DNA of 64,000 nucleotides from Chryseobacterium gleum (GTDB taxonomy: Bacteria; Bacteroidota; Bacteroidia; Flavobacteriales; Schleiferiaceae): NCBI GenBank assembly GCA_945883565.1, contig CAMCXO010000007.1, forward strand, positions 25,308-89,307, written 5' to 3'. Positions 52,307 through 60,982 of this stretch are shown here, piece after piece. The position numbers and the translations under genes are program-made. Positions within the stretch are counted from its first letter, which is position 1; each line of letters opens with the position of its first letter. Under the pieces are notes generated by a model that was not told where the DNA came from, searched no databases, and saw only the letters and a list, made by a program, of their open reading frames with translations.

Positions 52307-55300
52307 ATGGCAAAGAAAGTAGACTCCCTAAAACATAAAACCGATACCCGTGCTCACATACCCAGCAAAGAAGAAGCAGGTTACGAAGATGCCAATGCCA
52401 AAGTACAAGACGGTAAAAAGGTTTTAGAACTTCCCAAAAACCCTGTGGTGCATCGCGGGCAAGACCCTGAATTATTCTGGCTAAACAAATATGGCAATGA
52501 CGACCGTGACGATTTGTTGCGTGTGGACATACGAAGCCTATACCGACACGAACACATAGCACCCGAAACGCTGATTAAAAACTTATACAAAGTGGCAAGT
52601 GGTGAGTGGCGAGTGAATAGTAAAACAGGTGAAAGAGAATTTCTCACTTCTAATCACTCACCACTTCCCCAACAACTCAACCTTTTTGATAACATTAATG
52701 AGTTGTTCGGGAACTCACTCGATAAAGACGAACTCGAAAAAGTTAGCGAATACTACCACCACCAAGACGGTTGGACAAACCGCCTGATACAAGGTGATAG
52801 CCATTTGGTAATGGCAAGTTTGTTAGAACGTGAAGGAATGGCAGGGCAAGTACAAACCGTTTATTTTGACCCACCTTATGGCATTAAATATGGCGGTAAT
52901 TGGCAAATAAAACTTAATAGCAAAGATGTAACTGATGGTAAGGATGAAGCACTTACAGGCGAACCCGAACAAATTAAAGCTTTTAGAGACACTTGGGAAT
53001 TAGGTATTCACTCTTACTTGAGTTATTTACGCGATAGATTGTTAATCGCTAAAGAATTATTAAATGAAAGTGGCTCTTGCTTTGTGCAAATTTCTGATGA
53101 GAATGTGCATTTAGTCAGAAGTCTAATGGATGAAGTTTTTGGAAGTGAAAACTTTATTGCTTTAATAACAGTTCAAAAGACTAGTTCAAAATCAAGCCAA
53201 TTCTTGGACGGAATTGCTGATTACATTTTACTGTTTGCAAAGGATTCCCAAAAAATGAAGTATCGGCAACTTTGGTTAGATAAAATGGATGCTGAAACCA
53301 TTAAAAGATATAATTACCTTGAACTTCCTAATGGTGAAAGCATTAAACTTAATAAAGATCAAATTGAAGGGAAGGCTGTAATTCCAGAAGGGAAAAGATG
53401 GGGTGATTATGCATTACATTCTCAAGGCGAAACATCGGGTGAAACATCTCTGCCATTTGAATTTCAAGGAGAAATATTTCATCCAAAGAAAGGCAGGCAC
53501 TGGTCTAATCCACCAAGAAAACTTGAGATAGCTGCTCAAAAAGGAAGGATCGTTAAGCTTGGAAAAGAACTAAGGTATAAACGATATGCAGATGATTTTC
53601 CAGTAATTCCAATTACCAATATTTGGACGGGGACGGCAATAGGTGTTGAACCAATGTATATTGTTCAAACATCGAGTTTAGTAATACAGCGATGCCTTTT
53701 AATGACCACTGACCCTGGCGATTTGGTTTTAGACCCAACGTGCGGTAGCGGCACAACCGCTTTTGTAGCAGAGCAGTGGGGCAGAAGATGGATTACTATT
53801 GATACCAGTAGGATTGCTTTGAATATTGCCAAGCAAAGATTGATGACGGCTGTTTTCCCTTATTACAATCTTTACGATGAACAAGGGGAAGATATTCGTC
53901 AAGGTTTCAAATACAAAACCGTTCCACACATCACGCTAAAAAGTTTGGCAAACGATGAACCACCTGCCACCGAAACACTCTACGACCAACCTGAAACCGA
54001 CAACAAAAAACTTCGTGTAAGTGGCCCTTTCACTGCTGAAACCTTGCAGAGCCACGAGCCCATTTCACCTGAAGAACTTGACCAAACCAACCACTCATCA
54101 CTAACCACTGACCACTTAACACAATTTGAAGAAGTCATCAAACAACACTTACTGAGTGCTGGCATCAAAAACGGCAGAAAAGATGAAATGGTGGTTTTCC
54201 GCAGTGTAGAACTATTGGCAGGAGAAGCACTACACGCAGAAGGATTTTATTTTAGTGGTGAGAAATTAGTGGCGAGTGGCGAGAAAGAACTAACCACTCA
54301 CCACTCGTCAATCACCACTGGCGAACGCAAAGCCTATTTCCACATCGGGCCAAAATTTGGCACGGTAAGTAAGAAATTAGTTAACGATGCGGTAAAAGAA
54401 TGCCGGCAAAAAGGGGATGCCAATTGGTTAATCATTCTCGGATTCAGTTTCGAGAGCGATATAGAAGGTGGCACACAAACCACCAGCATGGGCAACTTTG
54501 AAGTAACCAAAGTGCGCATACACGATGATTTATTGCAAGAAGGATTGAAAAAGAAACCCGCCAAATCAGCCGCGAGTTTTGTAACCATTGGCGAACCTGA
54601 TTTAGAAGTGGTGAGTGATGAGTGGTTAGTGATGAGTGAAAAAGAAACCGGCAACTCGTCACTCGCAACTAACCAAACAAAAATAATCTGCAATTATGGA
54701 ATATTTAAAAAGTTATCGGGACTTGATAGTTTGGCAAAAATCAATGGACTTAGCGAAGCAGATTTACGGGCATTCGGCCTCTTTTCCCAAAGAAGAGATG
54801 TATGGCTTAATCTCACAGATGCGAAGGGCAGCAGTTTCAATTTCAGCGAATATAGCCGAAGGGCAAGCGAGAAATTCGACTGGCGAGTTTCGTCAGTTCT
54901 TGGGGATAGCGAAAGGTTCTTTATCGGAACTCGAGACTTTGATTATTTTATCTCAGAGCTTGGGCTTTCTGATTCAGGAAAAATCCGAAGTCTTATTGAA
55001 TCTTACTGCCGAGATAAACAAAATGCTCAATGGCTTACTCAAGTCCCTGAAGTAAACCATCTCACCACTCACCACTATTCACTCATCACTATAAAAGGCT
55101 TAGACATCTACGACCCAATTAAAGACGAAGTAAAACCCCGCAATGTTCACGACATTGCCTATTGGATGGTGGATGATGATTATGACGGCAGCAACTTTGT
55201 GGTTAAACAAGTTTTCTTCTGCGGTGGCGACAAAGATGCCTTTGCAAAATGGAGAAAAGGTTTGGACACCCTTGCCAAAGACAGCACCAAAAAGAAAGTT

Positions 55301-55459
55301 GAAAAAACCTTGAAAATTGAAATTGACGATGAAGCCTTTGACCGTTTGTATGGCCACGTTTCGCACCCGATAGAAGTGAAAAAGAAAGGTCAGAAAATAG
55401 CGGTGCGAATGATCAGCCAGTTTGGCGAAGAAAGCACGAAAGTTTTAACTCCTGAATAA
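52307..55459 (+). CDS. type III DNA methyltransferase, Mod subunit, with in-frame insertions
   Basis: A 1050-aa beta-class amino-methyltransferase. Motif IV DPPYG is at residues 188-192 and the SAM motif ([20 protein letters not shown]) at about 474-493, in the beta-class order. It methylates the recognition site and confers specificity to Res. The protein is interrupted by Ser/Thr/His-rich tracts encoded by palindromic DNA (about residues 97-120, 590-605, 650-671 and 768-790). A stretch of roughly 160 residues (about 769-929) is the readthrough of an embedded four-helix-bundle gene. After it, the normal C-terminus resumes at [20 protein letters not shown]. Whether this enlarged Mod is active is unknown. 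Confidence 0.88.
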   Translation: MAKKVDSLKHKTDTRAHIPSKEEAGYEDANAKVQDGKKVLELPKNPVVHRGQDPELFWLNKYGNDDRDDLLRVDIRSLYRHEHIAPETLIKNLYKVASGEWRVNSKTGEREFLTSNHSPLPQQLNLFDNINELFGNSLDKDELEKVSEYYHHQDGWTNRLIQGDSHLVMASLLEREGMAGQVQTVYFDPPYGIKYGGNWQIKLNSKDVTDGKDEALTGEPEQIKAFRDTWELGIHSYLSYLRDRLLIAKELLNESGSCFVQISDENVHLVRSLMDEVFGSENFIALITVQKTSSKSSQFLDGIADYILLFAKDSQKMKYRQLWLDKMDAETIKRYNYLELPNGESIKLNKDQIEGKAVIPEGKRWGDYALHSQGETSGETSLPFEFQGEIFHPKKGRHWSNPPRKLEIAAQKGRIVKLGKELRYKRYADDFPVIPITNIWTGTAIGVEPMYIVQTSSLVIQRCLLMTTDPGDLVLDPTCGSGTTAFVAEQWGRRWITIDTSRIALNIAKQRLMTAVFPYYNLYDEQGEDIRQGFKYKTVPHITLKSLANDEPPATETLYDQPETDNKKLRVSGPFTAETLQSHEPISPEELDQTNHSSLTTDHLTQFEEVIKQHLLSAGIKNGRKDEMVVFRSVELLAGEALHAEGFYFSGEKLVASGEKELTTHHSSITTGERKAYFHIGPKFGTVSKKLVNDAVKECRQKGDANWLIILGFSFESDIEGGTQTTSMGNFEVTKVRIHDDLLQEGLKKKPAKSAASFVTIGEPDLEVVSDEWLVMSEKETGNSSLATNQTKIICNYGIFKKLSGLDSLAKINGLSEADLRAFGLFSQRRDVWLNLTDAKGSSFNFSEYSRRASEKFDWRVSSVLGDSERFFIGTRDFDYFISELGLSDSGKIRSLIESYCRDKQNAQWLTQVPEVNHLTTHHYSLITIKGLDIYDPIKDEVKPRNVHDIAYWMVDDDYDGSNFVVKQVFFCGGDKDAFAKWRKGLDTLAKDSTKKKVEKTLKIEIDDEAFDRLYGHVSHPIEVKKKGQKIAVRMISQFGEESTKVLTPE
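52597..52666. repeat. palindromic element in mod, copy 1
   Basis: AAGTGGTGAGTG (52597-52608) and CACTCACCACTT (52655-52666) are perfect 12-bp inverted repeats around a 46-nt centre. The Mod frame passes through as [19 protein letters not shown], a segment with no counterpart expected in methyltransferases. Confidence 0.75.
54087..54118 (+). repeat. palindromic-element half in mod, copy 2
   Basis: A single arm reading ACCACTCATCACTAACCACT, encoding NHSSLTTDH in the Mod frame. The opposite arm is missing. Confidence 0.55.
54254..54319. repeat. palindromic element in mod, copy 3
   Basis: Two 30-nt arms (54254-54283 and 54290-54319) around a 6-nt loop pair over AGTGGTGA, AGTGG, GAGTGG and AG with mismatches between. 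The Mod frame reads [20 protein letters not shown] across it. Confidence 0.75.
54609..55091. mobile_element. candidate palindromic element carrying a four-helix-bundle gene, inserted in mod
   Basis: The left end has palindromic sequence with an internal hairpin (54624-54639 with 54659-54674). The gene 54696-55055 follows, and 23 nt after its stop comes an inverted copy of the left sequence: TAGTGATGAGTGAA (54627-54640) and TTCACTCATCACTA (55078-55091) are perfect 14-bp inverted repeats. The insertion interrupts Mod between GEPDLEV and KGLDIYD yet keeps the Mod frame open for its whole length. No transposase is encoded. The mobile nature is inferred from ends plus cargo. Confidence 0.6.
54696..55055 (+). 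CDS. four-helix-bundle protein (23S rRNA intervening-sequence/Avd-like family), nested in mod
   Basis: A complete 119-aa protein of the PF05635-type family: [58 protein letters not shown] and [19 protein letters not shown] are its hallmark blocks, and nothing is truncated. It is read in the +1 frame relative to Mod, starting at ATG 54696 with the stop at 55053. Members are encoded in intervening sequences of bacterial 23S rRNA genes and as Avd in diversity-generating retroelements; they form basic pentamers. No reverse transcriptase is present here. Its function at this site is unknown. Confidence 0.85.
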   Translation: MEYLKSYRDLIVWQKSMDLAKQIYGHSASFPKEEMYGLISQMRRAAVSISANIAEGQARNSTGEFRQFLGIAKGSLSELETLIILSQSLGFLIQEKSEVLLNLTAEINKMLNGLLKSLK

Positions 55460-55516
55460 AAATGACAGGATTGAGAGAGATTGTCTCGTCCTGAAATAAG
55501 TTGACACGAAAACAGC

Positions 55517-55619
55517 TTTTGGTAAACAGCAGAAGAGGCTTAGTAAGACCACACGAAGGAGCTCGCCGGCCCGCCCGATTTGATGAACAGCTAAAAAACC
55601 ATCCTAACACCCAAATTAA
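55517..55619. repeat. dispersed repeat, family 2, copy 1
   Basis: Contains GGTAAACAGC, GAAGAGGCTTAGTAAGACC, GAAGGAGCTCGCC, GATGAACAGC and TAAAAAACCATCCTAACACC in this order. The same order recurs at 55657-55761 and 63888-64000. Confidence 0.75.
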
Positions 55620-55656
55620 TATTCAACAGAAAAACTTCGGCCCTTTCAGCATGGCG

Positions 55657-55761
55657 GTTGGTAAACAGCCGAAGAGGCTTAGTAAGACCGGGAAGCGACG
55701 AAGGAGCTCGCCCGGCCGCACTTAGCCTCTTCAATGGAGACCAGCCGACATGATGAACAGG
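55657..55761. repeat. dispersed repeat, family 2, copy 2
   Basis: Contains TGGTAAACAGCCGAAGAGG, GGAGCTCGCCCGGCCGCA and AGACCAGCCGACATGATGAA. GAAGAGGCTTAG and the downstream CTTAGCCTCTTC could pair as a 12-bp stem with one mismatch. Confidence 0.75.
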
Positions 55762-55774
55762 CCTTGACTTTTTG

Positions 55775-55802
55775 CCTACTTTTTGGTCAAGCAAAAAGTA
55801 GG
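55775..55802. repeat. perfect hairpin
   Basis: CCTACTTTTTG (55775-55785) and CAAAAAGTAGG (55792-55802) form a perfect 11-bp stem with loop GTCAAG. It belongs to no gene and lies directly after the family 2 repeat. Confidence 0.65.
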
Positions 55803-55810
55803 AAGCTCCT

Positions 55811-55941
55811 GCGCCGGCGATTGAGGCGCCCTGAAGATCAATCAATTGCAAGAATTTAATAGCCGAAGGCCAAGAGAAAAAATTACTTGAACAAAACAAA
55901 ATCACATTAGCCCCGCGCCGGCGTTTGAGGCGCACTGAAGA
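55811..55941. repeat. pair of 27-bp direct repeats
   Basis: 55811-55837 and 55915-55941 match at 25 of 27 positions; both begin GCGCCGGCG and end CTGAAGA. They are 104 bp apart. The rest of the 55460-56183 gap shows a short Bacteroidota-like repeat (CGCGGATTACGCAGAAGAA near 55969) and no gene. Confidence 0.65.
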
Positions 55942-56183
55942 CTAACCAGCAGGAGATTTCCTTTTCCCGCGGATTACGCAGAAGAACGCAGATTTCAAAT
56001 AGGCCCGGCAACTAAATTACCTGAGGCGGTTTTAAACTACGGCCAAAACACTGCCCAAATGGCTTAAAAACCCTCACCTTACTCTACATTGGCCTGTTGG
56101 CCCGCGCCAAATGTTAAAAAAAACCCATTGCAGCCCCACCGCATTGTATTTAATTGCGTTAAGCTGTATAAAACCCTTTAAGC

Positions 56184-57068
56184 ATGAACACGGCCACCCA
56201 CTTGCCCACTGCGCCCGGCTTGGCCGAACTGGCTTTGTTGAGGGTGTTTTGGTATTTCGGCTTTTTTAAACATGCGCTTAATCTTAACGAGGTACATAAA
56301 TATTTGGGCCTGCCCTTAGCCAAGCCAAACCTCGAAAACCTGCTGCGGAAGCTGGTAGAAAGCGGCCGGCTTTTAGAGTGCGAAGGCTTTTATGGTTTAA
56401 ATCAGGTCCATCTTCAGAACCGGCTAAACAACCGCTTGCTCAACCTCAAATTTATGGTCATCGCCCAGCGATATGGCCGTTTAATTGAAGCCTTTCCTTT
56501 TGTAAGGTCGGTATTCATTTCCGGCTCTTTGTCTAAATTCGGCATTAACCATTCAGGGCACGACGTCGATTACTTTTTGGTGGTGGCCCCCAATCGGGTT
56601 TGGACCACCAAGTTTTTGCTCATGGCTTTTAAGAAACTCTTCTTGTTTAACTCGCATAAATATTTCTGCATTAATTTATTGCGAGACGAAAACCACCTTA
56701 AATTCGAAAAAGAAAACATTTACATCGCCACCGAAATTGCCTCGCTTTTGCCTCTAGGCCATAACCGCCACCAGCAAGCCATTTTGCAAAACAACACCTG
56801 GGTGTTTCGGTTTTTTCCCAATCTGAGCATGCCCCCGGCACAAGCCTCTTCGCAAAAGCGCCAAAACATACTGGAAGCTTTGTTAAACTTTACTTTGGGC
56901 AATAAATTTGAAAACTGGTGCAGAAGGCAGTTTGCCAAGCATGTAAAAAGGCAGCAAAACCACGGCTCGGCCTATTTCGAAACCCTCCCCCACTCTTCGG
57001 CCTATTTTCCCGAAAGCATGGAAAGCAAAATACTGGCACACTACGCTTCTAAATTCAACCAAAAATGA
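56184..57068 (+). CDS. nucleotidyltransferase-fold protein of a polysaccharide cluster
   Basis: A 294-aa protein. An N-terminal helical part (about 12-75) resembles a winged helix (LNEVHKYLGLPLAKPNLENLLRKLVESGRLL). The centre has FISGSLSKFG and HDVDYFLVV, the Gly-Ser and Asp-x-Asp signature of the NTase superfamily (Gly114/Ser115, Asp127/Asp129). The substrate is not known. It overlaps the Wzz-like gene by ATGA and starts a four-gene operon with a ligase, which suggests a role in surface polysaccharide synthesis. Confidence 0.78.
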   Translation: MNTATHLPTAPGLAELALLRVFWYFGFFKHALNLNEVHKYLGLPLAKPNLENLLRKLVESGRLLECEGFYGLNQVHLQNRLNNRLLNLKFMVIAQRYGRLIEAFPFVRSVFISGSLSKFGINHSGHDVDYFLVVAPNRVWTTKFLLMAFKKLFLFNSHKYFCINLLRDENHLKFEKENIYIATEIASLLPLGHNRHQQAILQNNTWVFRFFPNLSMPPAQASSQKRQNILEALLNFTLGNKFENWCRRQFAKHVKRQQNHGSAYFETLPHSSAYFPESMESKILAHYASKFNQK

Positions 57069-57820
57069 AAACACGCGATTGGATAATAGGGGCTGCTGTT
57101 GGACTGGCTTTTCTGATAATTGGTATTTTGCGTCCTCAGCAATACGCAGCCGAAACGTCCATTTTTGTGCCCTTAACCCTGCTCGAAAAACAGATAGAGC
57201 AAAATGGCATCGGCTTTGGCTCGCCTTCTGAAATTGATGCCCATATAGAACTCATGCGCTCGCCCCGCATCGAGAAACTGCTTAAAAAGCGCTTTGGAAC
57301 CTCATTTCTCGACCTAAAAGTATCGAAAACCCGCAATGGTGCAGTACTGGTTGAAGCCCGAGCCAAAAAACCCGAAACCGCGGCCGATATAGCCAACCAT
57401 GCCGTTGAATTAAGCGACTCGCTTAAACAAATACTTCTTATTCAAAACGTAGGTCAATCGCATAGGTTTGTGAAACTCTCGTTTCGCGATGCCGAAAAAG
57501 AAGTAGCCCGTTTGCAATCGGTACTCGATTCGCTAAGGGCCATTTACGACAGCAGTCAGGTTTCGCTGGCCTCCGAAATTTACAAATACAACGGTTTGTT
57601 TAGTGCCGAAGTGGGCGCTTTAAACGTTCTTAAACAAAGGCTAAACCAACTCGACCATTACCTAAAAGCGCCGGCCCCAAAGTCGTATACCATTTACCGC
57701 GCCACCCCTCCCGAAAACCCGGCAGGCATTCCGGCATGGGCCATGGGCATAGTTACCGCCCTGTTAACCTATCTGGCACTTTATCTTTATAAACTTTACC
57801 GCAGCCAAGCAGCCAAATGA
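57065..57820 (+). CDS. Wzz-like polysaccharide co-polymerase (chain-length determinant)
   Basis: A 251-aa protein with two membrane helices (WIIGAAVGLAFLIIGIL and AWAMGIVTALLTYLALYLYKLY) flanking a periplasmic domain with a coiled coil (about 125-205). A Pro-rich stretch (PPENPAGIPAW) sits before the second helix, as in Wzz proteins. No kinase domain is attached. It is short for the family but complete. It overlaps both neighbours by 4 bp (ATGA), so it is part of the polymer assembly operon. Confidence 0.82.
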   Translation: MKTRDWIIGAAVGLAFLIIGILRPQQYAAETSIFVPLTLLEKQIEQNGIGFGSPSEIDAHIELMRSPRIEKLLKKRFGTSFLDLKVSKTRNGAVLVEARAKKPETAADIANHAVELSDSLKQILLIQNVGQSHRFVKLSFRDAEKEVARLQSVLDSLRAIYDSSQVSLASEIYKYNGLFSAEVGALNVLKQRLNQLDHYLKAPAPKSYTIYRATPPENPAGIPAWAMGIVTALLTYLALYLYKLYRSQAAK

Positions 57821-59223
57821 CCGCCCAAACGCGCTTTACAGCCCTCTTGGTTCTGGCTTTCTTAACCCTCGCGTTTGCCTACTTTTTTCAAACCTACGAT
57901 TTGGTTTTGGCGCTCTTTTTTGGCGTTGTGGCCCTTAGCGGACTTATTTTACTTAGAAACGCCTATAAAACGGCCTACGAAATAACGGTGTTTAGCCTGC
58001 CGCTTTCGGTACCCGCCACGCTTTTGCCCAATACCCAAATGCTTTTACCAGCCGAATTTTGCCTAACGGTTTTGGCCCTTAGTCTGTTGGTTTTATTTAT
58101 AAAAAACCGCTTGTTTAAGCTATGGCTTCGGCATCCATGGCCCGCCCTATGGGCCCTTAGCCTATTTGCAGCCACCCTGTTTAGCGAAATGCCGCTGGTA
58201 TCGGCCAAATTCGCCATTATTAATGCGATCTATGTTTGGGTGTTCTATTACGGATTAAACCTTTACCTCCAAGAAGGGGGGGCATTTTTAAAACCCATAA
58301 GGCTGTTTGCCTGGGGCATTTTACCCGCTTGCCTTTGGGGCTTTTGGCAGTTTGCCCGTTTCGAGTTTAATCCCATTACCCTTAGAGGCCTGTTTGAACC
58401 TTTCTTTTACTCGCACACCTATTTTGGGGCCACCACAGCCGTATTAGGCGGCTATTTTACGGGCAAGGCTTTCGAAAATCGAAAATGGGTTTGGTGGGCC
58501 GTGTTTTTTATTTTGCTCACCATTGGAAGTCAATCGCGGGCCGCCCTGTGGAGCCTGCTGTTTATGGGTGGGGTGGCGGTTTATATGGGGCTTAAACCTT
58601 GGTTAAAGTGGGCCTTGCCTGTTTTCGTATTGTTGACGATGGCCAGCCTCAGCAGCCCCGAAAACTGGCTCTATATTTTCGAGCAAAACGCCTTCGAAAG
58701 CCACAATCCACAAGCCTCTTTGGCCGAAAAAACCATGTCGGTTACCAACCTTACCACCGATGTAAGCAATGTAGAACGCTTAAACAGATGGATTTCGGCC
58801 CTGCGAATGTTTAAAGAAAAACCCCACCACGGCTTCGGTCCGGGAACCTACCAATTTACCTATATCCCTTTTCAAGAACCCGCTTTAGAAAACCGCCTCA
58901 CCGTTAAAAACCCCGATTCGCCTCCCGAAGGCTCGGGTGGAACGGCACATTCCGAATGGCTGCTTCAGCTCTCTGAATGTGGTTGGCCTACTTTTAGCCT
59001 CTTTCTAAGCCTATTGGCTCTTTGGTTCTTTAAGGCGTTTAAGAAAGGTGAAAACCAAAAAGCCCTGTTGCCCTTTATTCTGGGCCTACTTACCTATTAC
59101 TTCCATATGCACTTCAATAACTTTCTTAATCAGGCAGCTTTTGCCTTTTTATTCTGGTCTTTTGGCGCTATGATTCAGTTCTCATCCAACACCAACCCGG
59201 CATGCACTATTACAAAGAAGTAG
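57817..59223 (+). CDS. O-antigen ligase/polymerase family membrane protein
   Basis: A 468-aa protein with about 11 membrane helices and one large periplasmic loop between residues of about 280 and 385. The loop has the KPHHGFGPGTYQF motif (the H-x-x-G-type motif of WaaL/Wzy proteins), and SQSRAALWSLLFMGG carries the conserved Arg before it. It attaches or polymerises polysaccharide at the outer face of the inner membrane. Ligase and polymerase cannot be told apart by sequence. Confidence 0.88.
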   Translation: MTAQTRFTALLVLAFLTLAFAYFFQTYDLVLALFFGVVALSGLILLRNAYKTAYEITVFSLPLSVPATLLPNTQMLLPAEFCLTVLALSLLVLFIKNRLFKLWLRHPWPALWALSLFAATLFSEMPLVSAKFAIINAIYVWVFYYGLNLYLQEGGAFLKPIRLFAWGILPACLWGFWQFARFEFNPITLRGLFEPFFYSHTYFGATTAVLGGYFTGKAFENRKWVWWAVFFILLTIGSQSRAALWSLLFMGGVAVYMGLKPWLKWALPVFVLLTMASLSSPENWLYIFEQNAFESHNPQASLAEKTMSVTNLTTDVSNVERLNRWISALRMFKEKPHHGFGPGTYQFTYIPFQEPALENRLTVKNPDSPPEGSGGTAHSEWLLQLSECGWPTFSLFLSLLALWFFKAFKKGENQKALLPFILGLLTYYFHMHFNNFLNQAAFAFLFWSFGAMIQFSSNTNPACTITKK

Positions 59224-60008
59224 GCGCTTATTACGACAAAGATGCCATCGACTTCGAAAAGCGCTATTGGCAAAATTCGGTGCTTCAGCGCATCCGCCAG
59301 GCTTTTCGCGAACTCGCCAAAGCCCATCCCTTTCATTCAGCTCTCGAAATAGGTTTTGGCCCGGGTTTCGACCTTGTGCACTTTGCCCGCATCTTTCCCG
59401 AATCGCGGTTCTACGGTCTCGATGTATCGGCCGAAATGGTAAAATTGGCCGATGCCAAAATTCAAGTGGCCGGTTTTAATCATGCACAAGTGGCACAAGG
59501 CAGTGTAGAAGACATTGCCCGGGTTTTTCCCAACACAAAATTCGATCTTATATACGTGTTTTTTGGCGCCCTAAACACGGTAAACAACCTTCCAAATGCC
59601 TTTAAAGAACTCGAAAAGCATTTGGAACCCAACGGCCGAATGTGCCTGAGCTTTGTAAACAAATGGTACCTTATGGGCATGCTCATAGAGCTGCTAAAGG
59701 GAAAACCCAAAAGGGCCTTTGCTCGCTTAAACAAAGTTTGGGGCGGCTACTCGCCTACCGAGTTTTTGGCCAGCACCTGTTATTCAAGCCATGACATACA
59801 CCAAATGGCAAGCTCTGCCGGTCTGCTTATAAGCCATCAACAAGGCTTCAGCATTTTTTACCCCGCCTGGTACTACCATAAGCTGCATAAAAAACTGCCC
59901 AAAAAAATACGCCATTTGCTTTGGCGTTTAGATACGGCCATAGCCTCCGGACCTTTGGGCCGCTTTGGAGAATATGCGTTTTACGAATTGCGCAAAGTCA
60001 ATAACTGA
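59202..60008 (+). CDS. class I SAM-dependent methyltransferase
   Basis: A 268-aa enzyme. The SAM-binding motif is ALEIGFGPGFDLVHFARIF, with GLDVSAEMVKLA, YVFFGALNTVNNLPNAFKEL and LEPNGRMCLSFVNKW following. It overlaps the ligase gene by 22 bp and is the last gene of the operon. The acceptor is probably a sugar or lipid in the polysaccharide pathway, which is inferred from context. Its 3' end overlaps the converging epimerase-like gene by 28 bp. Confidence 0.87.
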   Translation: MHYYKEVGAYYDKDAIDFEKRYWQNSVLQRIRQAFRELAKAHPFHSALEIGFGPGFDLVHFARIFPESRFYGLDVSAEMVKLADAKIQVAGFNHAQVAQGSVEDIARVFPNTKFDLIYVFFGALNTVNNLPNAFKELEKHLEPNGRMCLSFVNKWYLMGMLIELLKGKPKRAFARLNKVWGGYSPTEFLASTCYSSHDIHQMASSAGLLISHQQGFSIFYPAWYYHKLHKKLPKKIRHLLWRLDTAIASGPLGRFGEYAFYELRKVNN

Positions 60009-60919
60009 CGCACGGTATCTTCTATTAGCGCTTCTAAATGGAGGTAACTGGGCTTAAAGCCTTGCCTCCACTCATGATGAATGCTGTTCACCGGTATATT
60101 CGAACACAAAGCTTCGGCCACTGTTTTGCCAAATGCCTTGGTTAACGCCAAACGACTAACCGACTTCACAGGCAAGCCCATCTGTTGTGCCACCAATTTT
60201 GAAAAAGCCTCTTGGGCAATGGGCTCAAAGCCATATACATTGTAATCGTTATTCGGCCGCCCATGGCTGTGGCAATGCCTAAGCTGTTTGGCACAATCGG
60301 CCTGCGACACAACCGACATAAGCTGCTCGCCATGGCCATAAACCGGCACATAGCCTTCTGTTAATGCCCACCGCACAAAAAAACGTTCAAACCACGAAGA
60401 CGGTCCTAAAATCCAGGCCGGACGTGCCATGCGCACATCCAAAAGCCCTTGCTCACGGGCTTTTATCCAAGGCATTTCGGCCTCCAAATAAGGCTTGGCA
60501 TAAGCCGTAGGATTTAAGGCCGAGTTCTCGTTGGCCAATCCGGTTTGCTCGCCATACATCAAAGTACCACTGCAATACACCACCACCGGTTTTACAGCCA
60601 ACTGGCTTAACACCGAAATCAACAAACCATTGGCTTTTGCACCCGAACGGGCTGCCCACCATCGGCTAAGGCTGTGGCTGCCGGCCATTCGGGCACAATG
60701 AAAAACCACTTCGGGCGCGAACCGCTTCAGTAAAGAAGCATCCAAATCGAACAACGAACGCATATAATGATTCGTTTGCTCCATTAAATAAGCATTTTGT
60801 GTTTTATGGCCCACTGTTACCAATTTGGCCGAATAGGATTTCGACTCTGCCAATTGCTTGCTAAGCTCAAAACCCACAAAACCACTGCCACCCAAAACCC
60901 AGGTATAGCCTGTTTGCAT
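59981..60919 (-). CDS. NAD-dependent epimerase/dehydratase-like protein with altered catalytic Lys
   Basis: A 312-aa extended-SDR protein. The NAD motif GGSGFVG is at the N-terminus, and VVFHCARMAGSHSL and YCSGTLMYGE are in place. The catalytic helix reads YAKPYLEAE where the family has YxxxK, so the Lys is replaced by Tyr. It therefore probably lacks standard epimerase chemistry or uses another residue. ATG 60919 is chosen; the codon at 60934 is TTG. It is convergent with the polysaccharide operon and presumably acts on a related sugar nucleotide. Confidence 0.8.
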   Translation of the reverse strand: MQTGYTWVLGGSGFVGFELSKQLAESKSYSAKLVTVGHKTQNAYLMEQTNHYMRSLFDLDASLLKRFAPEVVFHCARMAGSHSLSRWWAARSGAKANGLLISVLSQLAVKPVVVYCSGTLMYGEQTGLANENSALNPTAYAKPYLEAEMPWIKAREQGLLDVRMARPAWILGPSSWFERFFVRWALTEGYVPVYGHGEQLMSVVSQADCAKQLRHCHSHGRPNNDYNVYGFEPIAQEAFSKLVAQQMGLPVKSVSRLALTKAFGKTVAEALCSNIPVNSIHHEWRQGFKPSYLHLEALIEDTVRQLLTLRNS

Positions 60920-60982
60920 ACTTTTTAAATCCAAAAGTTTGGAAGACTCCTAAAAGTCAACACACAGGTCAAAATGCCTCCT

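Noticed and set aside
54696..55055. Diversity-generating retroelement (Avd-like protein)
   Set aside because: No reverse transcriptase, template repeat or variable repeat is found in the window; the protein family alone is not enough.
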